DNA of 64,000 nucleotides, taken from positions 62,376 to 126,375 of the forward strand of contig NZ_VTUX01000009.1 of assembly GCF_008370495.1 (NCBI RefSeq). The letters run 5' to 3'. The stretch is from Pseudohalioglobus sediminis. Its GTDB lineage: Bacteria; Pseudomonadota; Gammaproteobacteria; Pseudomonadales; Halieaceae. How positions within the stretch are numbered: position 1 is the stretch's first letter; each line of letters begins with the position of its first letter. Of this stretch, positions 36,305 to 47,336 are shown one piece after another. The position numbers and the translations under genes were made by a program. Under the pieces are notes generated by a model. It had not been told where the DNA came from and did not search any database. It saw only the letters and a program-made list of their open reading frames with translations.

Positions 36305-37327
36305 ATGCGTGACTACTTCATCAGGCGCCTGTTGCTGGTCCCGCCCACCCTGCTGGGTATTACCATCATTGTCTTCGCCATCACCCGGCTGGTGCCCGGC
36401 GGCCCGCTGGAGCGGGCGATCATGGAAGCCCAGCAGGCGGACGTGACCAGCGGCATCAGCAGCCAGGCCGCCGGACAGGGCATGGCCATCTCCGAGGCGC
36501 AGCTGGAGAAGCTCAAGGAATACTACGGGTTCGACAAGCCGGTGCTGCAAAGCTATGCCCAGTGGCTGGGCAAGGTCATGTCCGGCGATCTGGGCAACTC
36601 CTACCGCTACAACGAACCGGTGTGGGATGTAATCAAGGATCGCTTCCCGGTATCGCTGTATTACGGCCTGGTGACCCTGGTGCTGACCTATGCCGTGTGC
36701 ATTCCCCTGGGCGTGGTGAAGGCGATCAAGCACAGAACGGTGGTAGATAATGCCACCTCGGTGCTCATATTCATCGGCTATGCCATACCCGGTTACGCCC
36801 TCGGCTCCCTGCTGCTGCTGTATTTCTCGGTGCGCCTGGACTGGTTCCCGATGGGCGGCTTTGTCAGTTACGACTTCCAGGACAAGGATTTCGCCGGCAA
36901 GGCCTGGGACCTGCTGCAACACTCGGCGCTGCCACTGATCTGCTACATGGTGGGCGCGTTTGCACTGGTCACCATGCTGCTGAAGAACCATCTCATGGAC
37001 AACCTGGCCGCAGACTACATGCGCACAGCCGTGGCCAAGGGCGTGTCTTTCAAGCAGGCCGTCACCCGCCATGCCATGCGCAACTCGCTCATTCCCATCG
37101 CCACCACCTTTGGCCAGAACATCACCCTGCTGGTGTCCGGCTCGTTCCTGATTGAGACCATTTTCGATATCGACGGCTTCGGCCTGCTGGCGCTGACCGC
37201 GGTGCTGGACCGGGACTACCCGGTGGTCATGGGCGTGGTGCTGGTCAGCAGCCTGCTGTTGCTGATCGGCAATATCCTCTCGGACCTGCTGGTGGCTGTT
37301 GTCGACCCGCGGATCAGGTTCCACTGA
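36305..37327 (+). CDS. yejB: Oligopeptide/microcin-C-type ABC importer permease (YejB-like)
   Basis: 340 residues, six membrane helices. The binding-protein-dependent permease coupling motif is RTAVAKGVSFKQAVTRHAMRN (EAA loop), and the ending DLLVAVVDPRIRF is typical of DppB/OppB/YejB. The long periplasmic segment after helix 1 (about 35-95) matches YejB. First gene of five: permease, permease, binding protein, ATPase, ATPase. Confidence 0.85.
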   Translation: MRDYFIRRLLLVPPTLLGITIIVFAITRLVPGGPLERAIMEAQQADVTSGISSQAAGQGMAISEAQLEKLKEYYGFDKPVLQSYAQWLGKVMSGDLGNSYRYNEPVWDVIKDRFPVSLYYGLVTLVLTYAVCIPLGVVKAIKHRTVVDNATSVLIFIGYAIPGYALGSLLLLYFSVRLDWFPMGGFVSYDFQDKDFAGKAWDLLQHSALPLICYMVGAFALVTMLLKNHLMDNLAADYMRTAVAKGVSFKQAVTRHAMRNSLIPIATTFGQNITLLVSGSFLIETIFDIDGFGLLALTAVLDRDYPVVMGVVLVSSLLLLIGNILSDLLVAVVDPRIRFH

Positions 37328-37330
37328 CAT

Positions 37331-38398
37331 ATGTTTCGCTTCAATCCACAGACGCTGAAAAAGCTGCGCCGCTTCCGCCATATCAAGCGCGGCTATTACA
37401 GCTTTCTGTTTCTCTCGGTGCTGCTGGTGATACTCGCCTTCGGCGAGTTGCTGGTGAACAGCCGCGCGCTGGTGGTCAGCTACGAGGGGGAACTGTATTT
37501 CCCCACTTACACCAACTTTCACCCGGGCACCGACTTCGGTTTTGATTACAGCTACGAGGTGAACTACCGGGACCTGAAGCGTCACTTCGAGGAACAGGAC
37601 CAGGGCAACTGGGTGATCATGCCACTGGTGCCCTACAACCCCTACGAGAACAACGCCAGCAACGGGGTGTTCCGGCCCTCGCCGCCCTCGTTCGAGAGCC
37701 AGCACTACCTGGGCACCGACACCACCAGCCGGGATATCCTGGCGCGCCTGTTCTATGGCACCCGCATCGCGCTCATTTTCGCGCTGGCATTTACGGTCTG
37801 GGTCTACCTGATCGGCATCTCGGTGGGCTGCGCCATGGGCTACTTCGGTGGCGTGTTCGACCTGTTCTTCCAGCGCGTGATCGAAATCTGGTCGAATATA
37901 CCGTTCCTGTACATGGTGATTATCGTGTTCTCGGTGATCCCCTCCAGTTTGTCGATACCGTCACGCATCGGCATTCTGCTTTTTATCATGGTGCTGTTCT
38001 CCTGGACCGGCATGACCTACAACATGCGTACCGAGACCTACAAGGAAAAGTCGCGCGACTACATCGCCGCCGCGCGCATCCTCGGCGCCTCCGACACGCG
38101 CATCGTGTTCCGGCATATCCTGCCCAATGTACTGGCCACGCTGGTGACCTTCATGCCCTTTATCGTGGTGTCCGCCATCTCCGCCATCACCGCACTGGAC
38201 TTTCTCGGTTTCGGCCTGCCGCCACCCACGCCCAGCCTGGGCGAGTTGCTCAAGCAGGGCACCGCGAACCTGCGCACCGCGCCGTGGATTGTGTCCGCCG
38301 CCTTCACCACACTGGTGGTGCTGTTGACGGTCGTGACCTTCATCGGCGAGGCCGTGCGCGAATCTTTCGACCCCAAGAAATTTACTGTTTACCGTTGA
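37331..38398 (+). CDS. yejE: Oligopeptide/microcin-C-type ABC importer permease (YejE-like)
   Basis: 355 residues. One N-terminal helix, then a large periplasmic loop of about 100 residues (LYFPTYTNFHPGTDFG...FESQHYLGTDTTSRDILAR) that is characteristic of YejE, then five helices. The coupling loop is AARILGASDTRIVFRHILPN. Starts 3 bp after the first permease gene, so certainly co-translated. Confidence 0.87.
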   Translation: MFRFNPQTLKKLRRFRHIKRGYYSFLFLSVLLVILAFGELLVNSRALVVSYEGELYFPTYTNFHPGTDFGFDYSYEVNYRDLKRHFEEQDQGNWVIMPLVPYNPYENNASNGVFRPSPPSFESQHYLGTDTTSRDILARLFYGTRIALIFALAFTVWVYLIGISVGCAMGYFGGVFDLFFQRVIEIWSNIPFLYMVIIVFSVIPSSLSIPSRIGILLFIMVLFSWTGMTYNMRTETYKEKSRDYIAAARILGASDTRIVFRHILPNVLATLVTFMPFIVVSAISAITALDFLGFGLPPPTPSLGELLKQGTANLRTAPWIVSAAFTTLVVLLTVVTFIGEAVRESFDPKKFTVYR

Positions 38399-38408
38399 GG
38401 AATCCGGA

Positions 38409-40385
38409 ATGAACAAAGCAAGCTTCGAGCGCAACTGGCTGCGCCTGCTGGCGATTTTTGCGGCAACGCTGGTCCTCGCCGCCTGCGGCGGCGGTACTGA
38501 TGGCGATGCACAGGGCGAGGCCGCCGAAGTGTACGACAATACCGAGGAGGTAAAAGCCTACTACGCCGCCAATCCGGAGTTCTTCTATTTCAAAACACTT
38601 GCGGACCTGCCCGCCAACCTCAACTGGGAGAACGGGGCGGATTTGCCAGAGATGGGCTCCCCGGAAGCAAAGAAGGGCGGCACCGAATACCGGGCACTGC
38701 AGGACTTCCCGCGCACGCTGCGCACCCTGGGCCCGGATGCCAACGGCAGCTTCCGCCCCTTCCTGCTGGACAACGTGGAAATGCGCATTGGCTGGCGCCA
38801 CCAGGATGAGTTCGATTTCATTCCGGGCCTGGCCACGGAATGGGCCATGGGCGAGGACGGCAGGACCGTCTATGTGCGCCTTGACCCTGCGGCGCGCTGG
38901 TCCGACGGCGAACCCGTGACCACGGATGACTTCCTGTTCATGTTCTGGTTCTACCGCTCGCCCTACGTCACCGCGCCCTGGTACAACAACTTTTACAGCA
39001 CCATGTTTACCAACATCACCCGCTATGACGACCTGACCTTCTCCATCACCAGCACCGCGGCCAAACCCGATGCCGACTCCAGGGTGCTGGAGCTCACGCC
39101 GAAGCCCCAGCACTTTTACCGCGAGGTGGGCGAGGACTTCGTGGATCGCTACCAGTGGCGCGTGGCGCCCACCACCGGCGCCTACACCGTGCGTGAAAGC
39201 GATATCAAGAAAGGCCGCTCCATCGCCCTTACCCGCGTCAAGGACTGGTGGGCCAGGGACAAGAAGCACTTCCGCTATCGCTACAACGCCGACCGCATCC
39301 AGTTTTCCGTGATTCGCGACACCGAGAAGATGTTCGAGGCATTTCGCCGTGGCGACCTTGACCAGAACAGCCTGAACCTGTCTGAGTACTGGTACGACAA
39401 GCTGCCCGACGACGCCCCGGAAGTGCAGGCCGGCTATATCCACAAGTCTGTATTCCATAACCAGCGCCCCAGGCCCAACATGGGGCTGTGGATCAACACA
39501 TCCCGCCCGCTGCTGGACGACCTGAACGTGCGCCTGGGCATTCACCACGCCACCAACTTCCAGCTGGTCATCGACAGCCTGTTCCGCGGCGACTATAGCC
39601 GCCTGCAAACCGCACACGAGGGCTTCGGCGAGTTCTCCGCTTCCGGCGTCAAGGCACGGGAGTACGATATCGACAAGGCCCTGGCCTACTTCGCCGCCGC
39701 CGGATTCACCGAGCGCGGATCCGACGGCATCCTGGTCAATGCCGAGGGCCAGCGCCTGGCCTTCACCCTGTCCAGCGGCTACCAGAGCATGCGCGACGTA
39801 CTCACCATCCTGAAAGAGGAAGCCGCCAAGGCCGGCCTCGAATTCCGTGTAGAGGTACTGGACAGCACTGCGGGCTGGAAGAAAGTGCAGGAAAAACAGC
39901 ACGACATCCAGCTGGCGGGATTCAGCGTCTTCCTGGAGATGTACCCGCGCTTCTGGGAGCACTACCACTCGGACAACGCCTACGACAAAGCCTTCCTGGA
40001 AGACGGCAGCGTCAATCCGGCGCGCAAGCTGAAAACCCAGACCAACAACCTGGAAACCTTCGCCATGCCCGAGGTCGATGCGCTGATCGAGCGCTACCGC
40101 GCCTCCCCCGACAAGGCCGAGATGATCGAGATTGCCAACGAACTCACCCGGATCCTGCACGAGCACGCCTCCTACGTGCCCGGCTTCTACCAGGGCTTTT
40201 ACCGCATCGGCCACTGGCGCTGGATCCAATACCCCGAGTTCTTCAACCACAAGCACAGCCGCAGTGCCGGCCAGCTGTTCGTGCACTGGGTAGACGAAGA
40301 CATCAAGCAGGAAACCCGGGACGCCATGCAGTCGGGCAAGACGTTCGAACCGCAGATTCGCGTTTACGACCAGTGGCGGGATTAA
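38409..40385 (+). CDS. yejA: ABC importer substrate-binding lipoprotein (YejA-like)
   Basis: 658 residues. Signal peptide with lipobox LAAC (cysteine at about 26) predicts a lipoprotein. SBP family 5 (cluster C) features include FDFIPGLATEWAMGEDGRTVYVRLDPAARWSDGEPVTTDDF and the late LTRILHEHASYVPGFYQGFY. The length is above the usual 530-600 of DppA/OppA and near YejA. It should bind peptides or peptide-like compounds in the periplasm. Located 10 bp after the YejE-like gene. Confidence 0.87.
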   Translation: MNKASFERNWLRLLAIFAATLVLAACGGGTDGDAQGEAAEVYDNTEEVKAYYAANPEFFYFKTLADLPANLNWENGADLPEMGSPEAKKGGTEYRALQDFPRTLRTLGPDANGSFRPFLLDNVEMRIGWRHQDEFDFIPGLATEWAMGEDGRTVYVRLDPAARWSDGEPVTTDDFLFMFWFYRSPYVTAPWYNNFYSTMFTNITRYDDLTFSITSTAAKPDADSRVLELTPKPQHFYREVGEDFVDRYQWRVAPTTGAYTVRESDIKKGRSIALTRVKDWWARDKKHFRYRYNADRIQFSVIRDTEKMFEAFRRGDLDQNSLNLSEYWYDKLPDDAPEVQAGYIHKSVFHNQRPRPNMGLWINTSRPLLDDLNVRLGIHHATNFQLVIDSLFRGDYSRLQTAHEGFGEFSASGVKAREYDIDKALAYFAAAGFTERGSDGILVNAEGQRLAFTLSSGYQSMRDVLTILKEEAAKAGLEFRVEVLDSTAGWKKVQEKQHDIQLAGFSVFLEMYPRFWEHYHSDNAYDKAFLEDGSVNPARKLKTQTNNLETFAMPEVDALIERYRASPDKAEMIEIANELTRILHEHASYVPGFYQGFYRIGHWRWIQYPEFFNHKHSRSAGQLFVHWVDEDIKQETRDAMQSGKTFEPQIRVYDQWRD

Positions 40386-40394
40386 GACAGAACC

Positions 40395-41362
<968 letters not shown>

Positions 41363-41366
<4 letters not shown>

Positions 41367-42340
41367 GCGCGCCGTTGCTGGAAGTAAACAACCTGCAGAT
41401 GCACTTCCCTGTGCGCGAGGGCCTGCTGCTGCGCTCACGCCGGCACAACCGCGCCGTGGACGGCGTCTCACTGCATATTCAACCGGGAGAGACCCTGGGC
41501 CTGGTGGGCGAGTCCGGCTGTGGCAAGTCTACACTGGGCCGCTGTATCAGCCGCCTGTACCAGCCCACGGGCGGCAGCGTGCAATTTGCGGGGGATGACA
41601 TCACCCACCTGCGCGGCAAGGCACTGATGCCCTACCGCCAGCACATACAGATGATTTTCCAGGACCCGATGGAATCACTGAACGCGCGTCACACGGTAGG
41701 GGAGATTCTGGAAGAGCCGTTCATCATCCACAAGATGGGTGACAAGGCCTTTCGCAGCGAGCGCGTGCGCAAGTTGCTGGATACCGTGGGGTTGCCGGCG
41801 CGCTCAGCCACCCGCTACCCGTTTGAATTTTCCGGTGGCCAGCGCCAGCGCATCGGTATCGCCCGCGCCATCGCCCTGAACCCGCAATTGATTGTCTGTG
41901 ACGAACCGGTGTCGGCGCTGGATGTCTCCATACAGAGCCAGATCCTGAACCTGCTCAATGACCTGCAGCAGGAGTTCAAGCTGTCCTACCTGTTCATTGC
42001 CCACGACCTGGCGGTGGTCAAACACATCTCCGACCGGGTCGCCATCATGTACCTGGGCAAGATCGTGGAAACCGCCGACGCCGAAGGCATCTACCGGCAG
42101 CCGCGCCATCCCTATACCCGGTCGCTGATCTCCGCCATTCCGGTGCCCGACCCCCACCGCAAGGTGCAGCGGCAGATACTGAGCGGTGATGTGCCCTCGC
42201 CCATCGACCCGCCCTCGGGCTGCCACTTCCACCCCCGCTGCCCGGAGGCCGAAGCGCAGTGCAAAACCACCTCACCGGAGCTGATCGCGGTGTCCGGCGG
42301 ACACGACTGTGCCTGTTTGCTGGCCCGGGGCGATGCCTGA
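41363..42340 (+). CDS. Peptide ABC importer ATPase (DppF-like)
   Basis: 325 residues from a GTG overlapping the previous stop by 4 bp. Walker [22 protein letters not shown], signature [15 protein letters not shown], Walker [13 protein letters not shown], and the terminal [18 protein letters not shown] cysteine pattern. Last gene of the operon; a GCAGGC/GCCTGC hairpin at 42341-42357 follows without a T-run. Confidence 0.92.
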
Positions 42341-42418
42341 GCAGGCGCAATGCCTGCCCCGGACTGGCGGCTGACACAACAGCGTCAACTTCCAGCGCCA
42401 CCACCTTCGGCATCTTCC

Positions 42419-43258
42419 TCAGGGAAACTGGCCGGCCTGGTAATCGCGCAGGGTCTGCTCGATTTCCTCGATAGTGTTCATCACGAAGGGGCCGTAGTGG
42501 GCCACCGGCTCGCGCAGGGGCTTGCCCTGCATGATAAGTACGCAGGCACCGGCGCTACCCGATTGCAACACCAGGGCATCGCCCTCACCGGTAATCAGCA
42601 GCTGCCGGGGCAATACCTCGCGCTCGGCGACCCGCACGCTGCCGTCGTAGACGTAGCCGATGACGTTGTGCTGCGCCGGCAACGCCAGGGTCACCGTGGT
42701 CTCGGGCGCCAGGTGAATGTCCAGCAGTCCCGCGTAGGCCGCCAGTTCGGTCAGCGGGCCGGTGACTGCACCGTTGTCGAGATGCCAGGTGCCGGCAATT
42801 GCGGTGGCATCGATACCCGCGGCCGAGTATGTCGCCAACTCACTGGCCGGCACATCGCGGTAGCGCGGTGGCGCGCCCTTCTCGGCCGCCGGCAGATTGA
42901 ACCAAAGCTGGAAGCCGTGCAGCCCCTGCGTATCCAGCGTCGGCATTTCCGAGTGGATAATGCCACGGCCGGCGGACATCCACTGGGCGCCGCCGCCACG
43001 GATCTCACCGCGATTGCCCTCGCTGTCCTGGTGAATGATGCCGCCGTGCTTGAGGTAGGTCAGCGTCTGCATGCCGCGGTGCGGGTGCGGCGGAAAGCCA
43101 CCGGCGAAGTCTTCCCGGTGCTCGGAGCGCAGCTCGTCGATCATCAGCACCGGGTCCATGCCCGCGTGCTGCATACCGGCGATGCGCTGGATGGCCACGC
43201 CGTCGCCATCCCGGCTGGGATGGGCACTGCGGATTTCCTGTATGTGCCTTAATTGCAT
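42419..43258 (-). CDS. Pirin family protein
   Basis: 279 residues. Bicupin pirin: the N-terminal metal site is FPPHPHRGMQTLTYLKHGGIIHQDS with a later HSEMP, and the C-terminal pirin domain starts at about 165 (LLDIHLAPETTVTLALPAQH). Iron-binding; several bacterial pirins have quercetinase activity, others regulate metabolism. Here it is convergent with the peptide transporter and gives no pathway hint. Confidence 0.9.
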   Translation of the reverse strand: MQLRHIQEIRSAHPSRDGDGVAIQRIAGMQHAGMDPVLMIDELRSEHREDFAGGFPPHPHRGMQTLTYLKHGGIIHQDSEGNRGEIRGGGAQWMSAGRGIIHSEMPTLDTQGLHGFQLWFNLPAAEKGAPPRYRDVPASELATYSAAGIDATAIAGTWHLDNGAVTGPLTELAAYAGLLDIHLAPETTVTLALPAQHNVIGYVYDGSVRVAEREVLPRQLLITGEGDALVLQSGSAGACVLIMQGKPLREPVAHYGPFVMNTIEEIEQTLRDYQAGQFP

Positions 43259-43590
43259 AAGTCTCCCCTCGCTAGGTTTCGGGAAAGCTTATGATCGTTA
43301 TTAACGAATGAATAGCACAAATAAACGGCAAATAATTTCGATAATATCGAATTACTTGCCGCTCAGAACGGATTTGACGGAACCGGCCACGTCATCCCCC
43401 TCGAGCCACGGCGGTGTCGCGGGCCTCCGGTCCCGGCTTGCAGGTGACGACATCGAAGCAGTGCGCCCGGGCGGGAGATTGCCGGGACATGGCATGCGTT
43501 TCAAAAATACTCGCGCATTGAGCAGGACAAAGCGAACGCAATGGGAGTTACAATTGACGAGCCACATTCGTCACGCCCGGACTGTTCCCA
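43259..43590. other. Intergenic region without recognisable gene
   Basis: 332 bp between two divergently placed genes. The first 90 bp are AT-rich (GATAATATCGAATTACTTGC) and probably hold the promoters. The rest is GC-rich with no frame that I recognise and no repeat of the families seen elsewhere. Confidence 0.5.
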
Positions 43591-44322
43591 ATGACGTCCT
43601 ACATTTGGTCATTTCTCGGTATGTCCCTGATTGTCGGTGCGCACTTCCGCGCCGAGAGCATCCTCAGCGCGCATCGTCACACGACCACGCTGTTAAACGT
43701 GATCGCGGGGATAGCCATCGCCTACGCATTCGTCGACGTGTTTCCGCACCTTGCCCGCAAACAGCCTGTTCTCGAGGGGCTGTTTCCCGGCCCCATTGGC
43801 GCCTATCTCTCTAATCACGTCTACGTGATGGCCCTTGTTGGTTTTTGCGTGTATGTGGGCATACGAGTATTCAGTGTGGCAGAAATTGACCGCCGGCATT
43901 CACGCATGGCCTATATCGCTCTGGTGATATCCATGTGTGTTTACGCGCTATTTATCGGCTACATGCTGGCGGAGCAACCACTGTATCGGCCGGAACCTGC
44001 GTTCCTGTTTGGCCTGGCCATGGCTGCTCACTTCCTGGGACTACACCACGAACTCATGCATGAATGGCCGGAACTCTACAACAATGTGGTGCGCTACCTA
44101 CTGATGGCGGCGACAGTCCTGGGCTGGTGGGGCAGCTTCTTTTACACGATTTCGCTGCCCGTGTACGCGCTGGGCTTCGCATATATCGCAGGTGGCATCG
44201 TTGCCGCCGGTGCCATCAATGATCTTCCTCGAGTAAAGTCTGCGCCTGCCCTGGTTGCTTTCCTGGCCGGAGCCGCGGCTTACAGCATCCTGTTGCTGAC
44301 AATCGAGGCATTTCGAGTATAG
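43591..44322 (+). CDS. Multi-pass membrane protein of unknown function
   Basis: 243 residues with seven to eight hydrophobic segments and short loops. A histidine-rich stretch lies in the first loop (SAHRHTTTLL, residues 26-35) and another in a helix at HFLGLHHELMH (about 147-157), a pattern that could hold metal or haem. I do not recognise the family confidently; distant similarity to ZIP-type transporters is possible but unproven. Confidence 0.6.
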   Translation: MTSYIWSFLGMSLIVGAHFRAESILSAHRHTTTLLNVIAGIAIAYAFVDVFPHLARKQPVLEGLFPGPIGAYLSNHVYVMALVGFCVYVGIRVFSVAEIDRRHSRMAYIALVISMCVYALFIGYMLAEQPLYRPEPAFLFGLAMAAHFLGLHHELMHEWPELYNNVVRYLLMAATVLGWWGSFFYTISLPVYALGFAYIAGGIVAAGAINDLPRVKSAPALVAFLAGAAAYSILLLTIEAFRV

Positions 44323-44673
44323 GTATTGCGGCGCGTCTTAACTCGTTAGCGTGGAGATAAGTGCTACGCGATGTTCCCGCCGCGCCCACCGGGAACGCTT
44401 CGCGGCACTGACAGGCTGAACCGGGGGATGCGCGCTGTAGAACTTGCCGCGCGGCCTGTCATTCTTACAAGCGATGCCGACTGCAGGCGCCTGCAAGTGC
44501 ATCCAGGTGCCGCGAGCTGCGCCAGGCCAAGTCTTGAAACCCGCGCCAGCCCTGGCCTGCAGGGTTTTTAACCACATCGACAGCACTTCTGGCACACAGG
44601 TTGCAACCTCTCACCCAAGCGCGGAGTGGACGGGCCGCTTCGGACTTCAACAACACTGAAAAGGAGAGTCATC
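44323..44673. other. Intergenic region without recognisable gene
   Basis: 351 bp with short open frames on both strands that show no family features. A GGCAGCC-like palindrome CAGGCGCCTG lies near 44485. It ends with the AAGGAGAG ribosome site of the next gene. Confidence 0.5.
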
Positions 44674-44838
44674 ATGATGGGTTGGGCACTGACATTCTTG
44701 ATCATCGCACTGGTAGCAGGCCTGCTTGGCTTTACCGGCATCGCGGGTACCGCCGCCAACATCGCCTGGATACTGTTCGTCGTCGGCCTGGTACTGGCCG
44801 TCATCCTGTTCATCACCGGCAGGCGACCGCGCGTCTGA
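44674..44838 (+). CDS. DUF1328 small membrane protein (YtjA-like)
   Basis: 54 residues, two transmembrane helices separated by [10 protein letters not shown], ending TGRRPRV. Size, topology and the [20 protein letters not shown] pattern match the UPF0391/DUF1328 family, usually induced under envelope or general stress. Preceded by AAGGAGAG 6 bp before ATG; a second ATG follows immediately. Confidence 0.88.
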   Translation: MMGWALTFLIIALVAGLLGFTGIAGTAANIAWILFVVGLVLAVILFITGRRPRV

Positions 44839-45018
44839 CAGCGCTGCAGACGCCATAGATAGAGTGCGCAAACCGCAACACGCGCAATCACTAAAGCATC
44901 GCTGCGTGGCGCAGGCGCAAAGCCTGTGCCACGCACTTCTGCCTCCAGCAATCGTTTTCACCATGCAGTACGTAACAACAGGTACAGTCACTGCCCATAC
45001 GGGGTTCGATTCACACCA

Positions 45019-45891
45019 ATGTCACGCTCTGCCTTTCACAGCGCCCTGCGCGCCGGGGTCATACTCATGACCGGGTTCCTGGCCGCCTGCACCGACCTCG
45101 GGCTACGCGCCGTGAGTGCACCCTCAGAACTGTTGGGTGACATGCGGGTGGAAAGCGACATCCCCTATGGCAACAAAGCGCACCAAGGCCTGGACCTGTA
45201 TTTTCCCGCAGCGGCAGCCGGCGCCACAGCACCCCAGCGCCTGGTCATTTTCGTCTACGGCGGCGACTGGACCTCGGGCAACAAGGACGGCTATGCCTTC
45301 GTCGCCGATGCGCTCACGGCTGCCGGCTACACCGTGGCCATCCCTGACTACGCCAAGTACCCCGACGTCACCTTCCCCGATTTCGTGGCCGATGTCGCGC
45401 TGGCCGTCAGCTGGCTGGCCGGCAACGGCGGCCGCTTCGAACACGTGGACGAGATCGTCCTGATGGGGCATTCAGCCGGCGCCCACACCGGCGCCCTGCT
45501 GGTGACCGACCCGCGCTTCCTCGGCGCCCACCAGTTCCCCCTGCAACGCATAGACGCTTTCGTCGGCCTCGCCGGACCCTACGCCTATCTGCCGCAAAAC
45601 CAGAAATACCGGGATATATTCGGCAACCTGGAGGACTACCAGCAGATGCAGCCACTGCACTTCCTCAGCGGCAGCGAGCCGCCCATGTTGCTGCTGCATG
45701 GCGAGGACGACTCCACCGTGTTGCCGCTGCACACGCAGAAATTTGCCGACAAGGCGACAGCACTGGGCGTGGATGTCAGCGTTCACATTTACCCGGGGCG
45801 CGGTCACGCCAACCTGGTGCTGGCATTGTCGCGACTGCAGAGTGAGAACAACGCGGTGCGCGAGGACATTCTCTCCTTCCTCGAACGCTGA
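45019..45891 (+). CDS. Lipoprotein alpha/beta-hydrolase
   Basis: 290 residues from the ATG at 45019. Signal peptide with lipobox LAAC (cysteine near 24). Alpha/beta-hydrolase fold of the esterase/lipase HSL-like group: nucleophile elbow GHSAGAH, acid in GEDDSTVLPLH, and histidine in GRGHANLV. The usual oxyanion HGGxW is YGGDW here, so the first His is replaced by Tyr. Probably an envelope-bound esterase of unknown substrate. Confidence 0.83.
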   Translation: MSRSAFHSALRAGVILMTGFLAACTDLGLRAVSAPSELLGDMRVESDIPYGNKAHQGLDLYFPAAAAGATAPQRLVIFVYGGDWTSGNKDGYAFVADALTAAGYTVAIPDYAKYPDVTFPDFVADVALAVSWLAGNGGRFEHVDEIVLMGHSAGAHTGALLVTDPRFLGAHQFPLQRIDAFVGLAGPYAYLPQNQKYRDIFGNLEDYQQMQPLHFLSGSEPPMLLLHGEDDSTVLPLHTQKFADKATALGVDVSVHIYPGRGHANLVLALSRLQSENNAVREDILSFLER

Positions 45892-45930
45892 AACGCGGTC
45901 ACGCCCGGACCGCGGCCGGGCCCGGCAACG

Positions 45931-46497
45931 CTACTGGCTGAGCTGTCGCAGCGCCTCGCGATCCGCTTCCGTCAGTGAACGATTCAGGTGCCGCGATGCC
46001 TCGCGCTCAAGATGATTTTGCGGATGCCACTCCTGCTGTTTCCGTCCGTGGTTTGGGAAGCCGTTTTCCGGCGTACAGGTGTGACACACCTGGCCGCTGG
46101 GATCGCGCCAGCGATTGACGTGATAGTCGTAGTAGAAGCCACCTGCACCAGCATCCTTGCCGGCGTGATGATGGTGGTGCCCCGATTCCTTGACCGGGCC
46201 CGAATCATAATTGGTATGGACCTTTTCCACCCCGCCGTGCTTGTTCACCTTGCAGGTACCGGTGGCAAACCTACCGCCCCAGCTGACGGTCCAGTCCACG
46301 TTGCTGTGGTGGTGCGTGCCGGAGTTGACTGAGAACGCGGCCATGGGCAGGTGCTTGAACTTGCTTTCATAGGCCAGCCGGTCACGGCAGGCACGCAGCT
46401 GCTGATCAGTGGGGTGCTTGTGCTCTGCCAGGGCAAGGTCCGCGCTGAGCAGCACCAACAGCAACGGCGCATGGGTAAAAGACTTCTTGATAATCAT
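45931..46497 (-). CDS. Secreted histidine-rich protein of unknown function
   Basis: 188 residues from the ATG at 46495-46497, where a signal peptide starts (hydrophobic LLLVLLSADLALA). The mature part is His-rich (THHHSN, then SGHHHHHAG) and has cysteines at RACRD, TGTCKV and a VCHTCTP motif. It could bind metal or form disulfides. C-terminus is a charged helix (LTEADREALRQLSQ). No family recognised. Confidence 0.6.
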   Translation of the reverse strand: MIIKKSFTHAPLLLVLLSADLALAEHKHPTDQQLRACRDRLAYESKFKHLPMAAFSVNSGTHHHSNVDWTVSWGGRFATGTCKVNKHGGVEKVHTNYDSGPVKESGHHHHHAGKDAGAGGFYYDYHVNRWRDPSGQVCHTCTPENGFPNHGRKQQEWHPQNHLEREASRHLNRSLTEADREALRQLSQ

Positions 46498-46763
46498 GTT
46501 CGAATACTCCGGGAAAACTGACACCGCCACAAAAAACCCTGTTTTTTAAGTGGATTATGAGGGCAACACCTGCCTGCAGGGCGTTGCGCTCCACCCCGTT
46601 TACTCTAGCAGTTTGTTTGCCGTTTGTGGGGGAGAACCAACTACACAATGGCAGTTTATCGACTAGAATAAAGCGGCCGGCGACTATCGCCCAGCAGGCT
46701 CCCAGCATCAGAATCCTGGAGAGGGCCCAACACCGTAGTGATCAAACCACCAGGGAGAACATC

Positions 46764-47336
46764 ATGTACAGAACAACCATCGCCGGTCTTTCACTTCTGC
46801 TCAGCCTGCCAGCGCTGGCCGTGGACAGCCGCGACATGAATCAATCGATTGCCATTAGCTATGGCGTGGTGGAGAGTATCCAGCGCAAGAAAATCGACTC
46901 TGCCGCACCCGGCGGCGCCGTGCTCGGCGGCATCATCGGTGCGGCCACCGGCGGCCATCATCACCGCGGCAAGAATGCAGCAATCGGCGCCGTCAGCGGC
47001 GGTGTGCTGACTGCCATCCTGCAGGGCAAGCGCGACGCCTACGCCTACCAGTTACAAATGGTAAACGGCGGTGAAAAGGAAATCATGACCGAACAGAACA
47101 CGGCGCGGGAAGGCGACTGTGTTGCTGTAGAGGAGGGCCGTCTGGCCAATATCCGCAGAGTATCTTCCGCCCACTGTGAACACCACGACCACGCCGCGAC
47201 CCAGGGATACCTGATTCACTCCAAGAGCCAGGAAAGCGCCGCCGAGTGTCATGTGGCGAAAGAAGCGGCGCTGCAGGCGAATACCGAAGAAGAGATGGAT
47301 ATCGCACTGAAGAAAGTGCAGATCTTCTGCGACTGA
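46764..47336 (+). CDS. Glycine-zipper outer-membrane protein (SlyB/17-kDa antigen-like)
   Basis: 190 residues from the ATG at 46764, with AGGGAG upstream. Signal peptide (1-17), then a glycine-zipper 2TM segment (GGAVLGGIIGAATGGHHHRGKNAAIGAVSGGVL, about 50-82) of the SlyB type, but no lipobox cysteine. The C-terminal half is soluble with four cysteines and a HCEHHDH motif. Stops exactly where the convergent patatin gene's stop begins (no gap). Confidence 0.7.
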   Translation: MYRTTIAGLSLLLSLPALAVDSRDMNQSIAISYGVVESIQRKKIDSAAPGGAVLGGIIGAATGGHHHRGKNAAIGAVSGGVLTAILQGKRDAYAYQLQMVNGGEKEIMTEQNTAREGDCVAVEEGRLANIRRVSSAHCEHHDHAATQGYLIHSKSQESAAECHVAKEAALQANTEEEMDIALKKVQIFCD

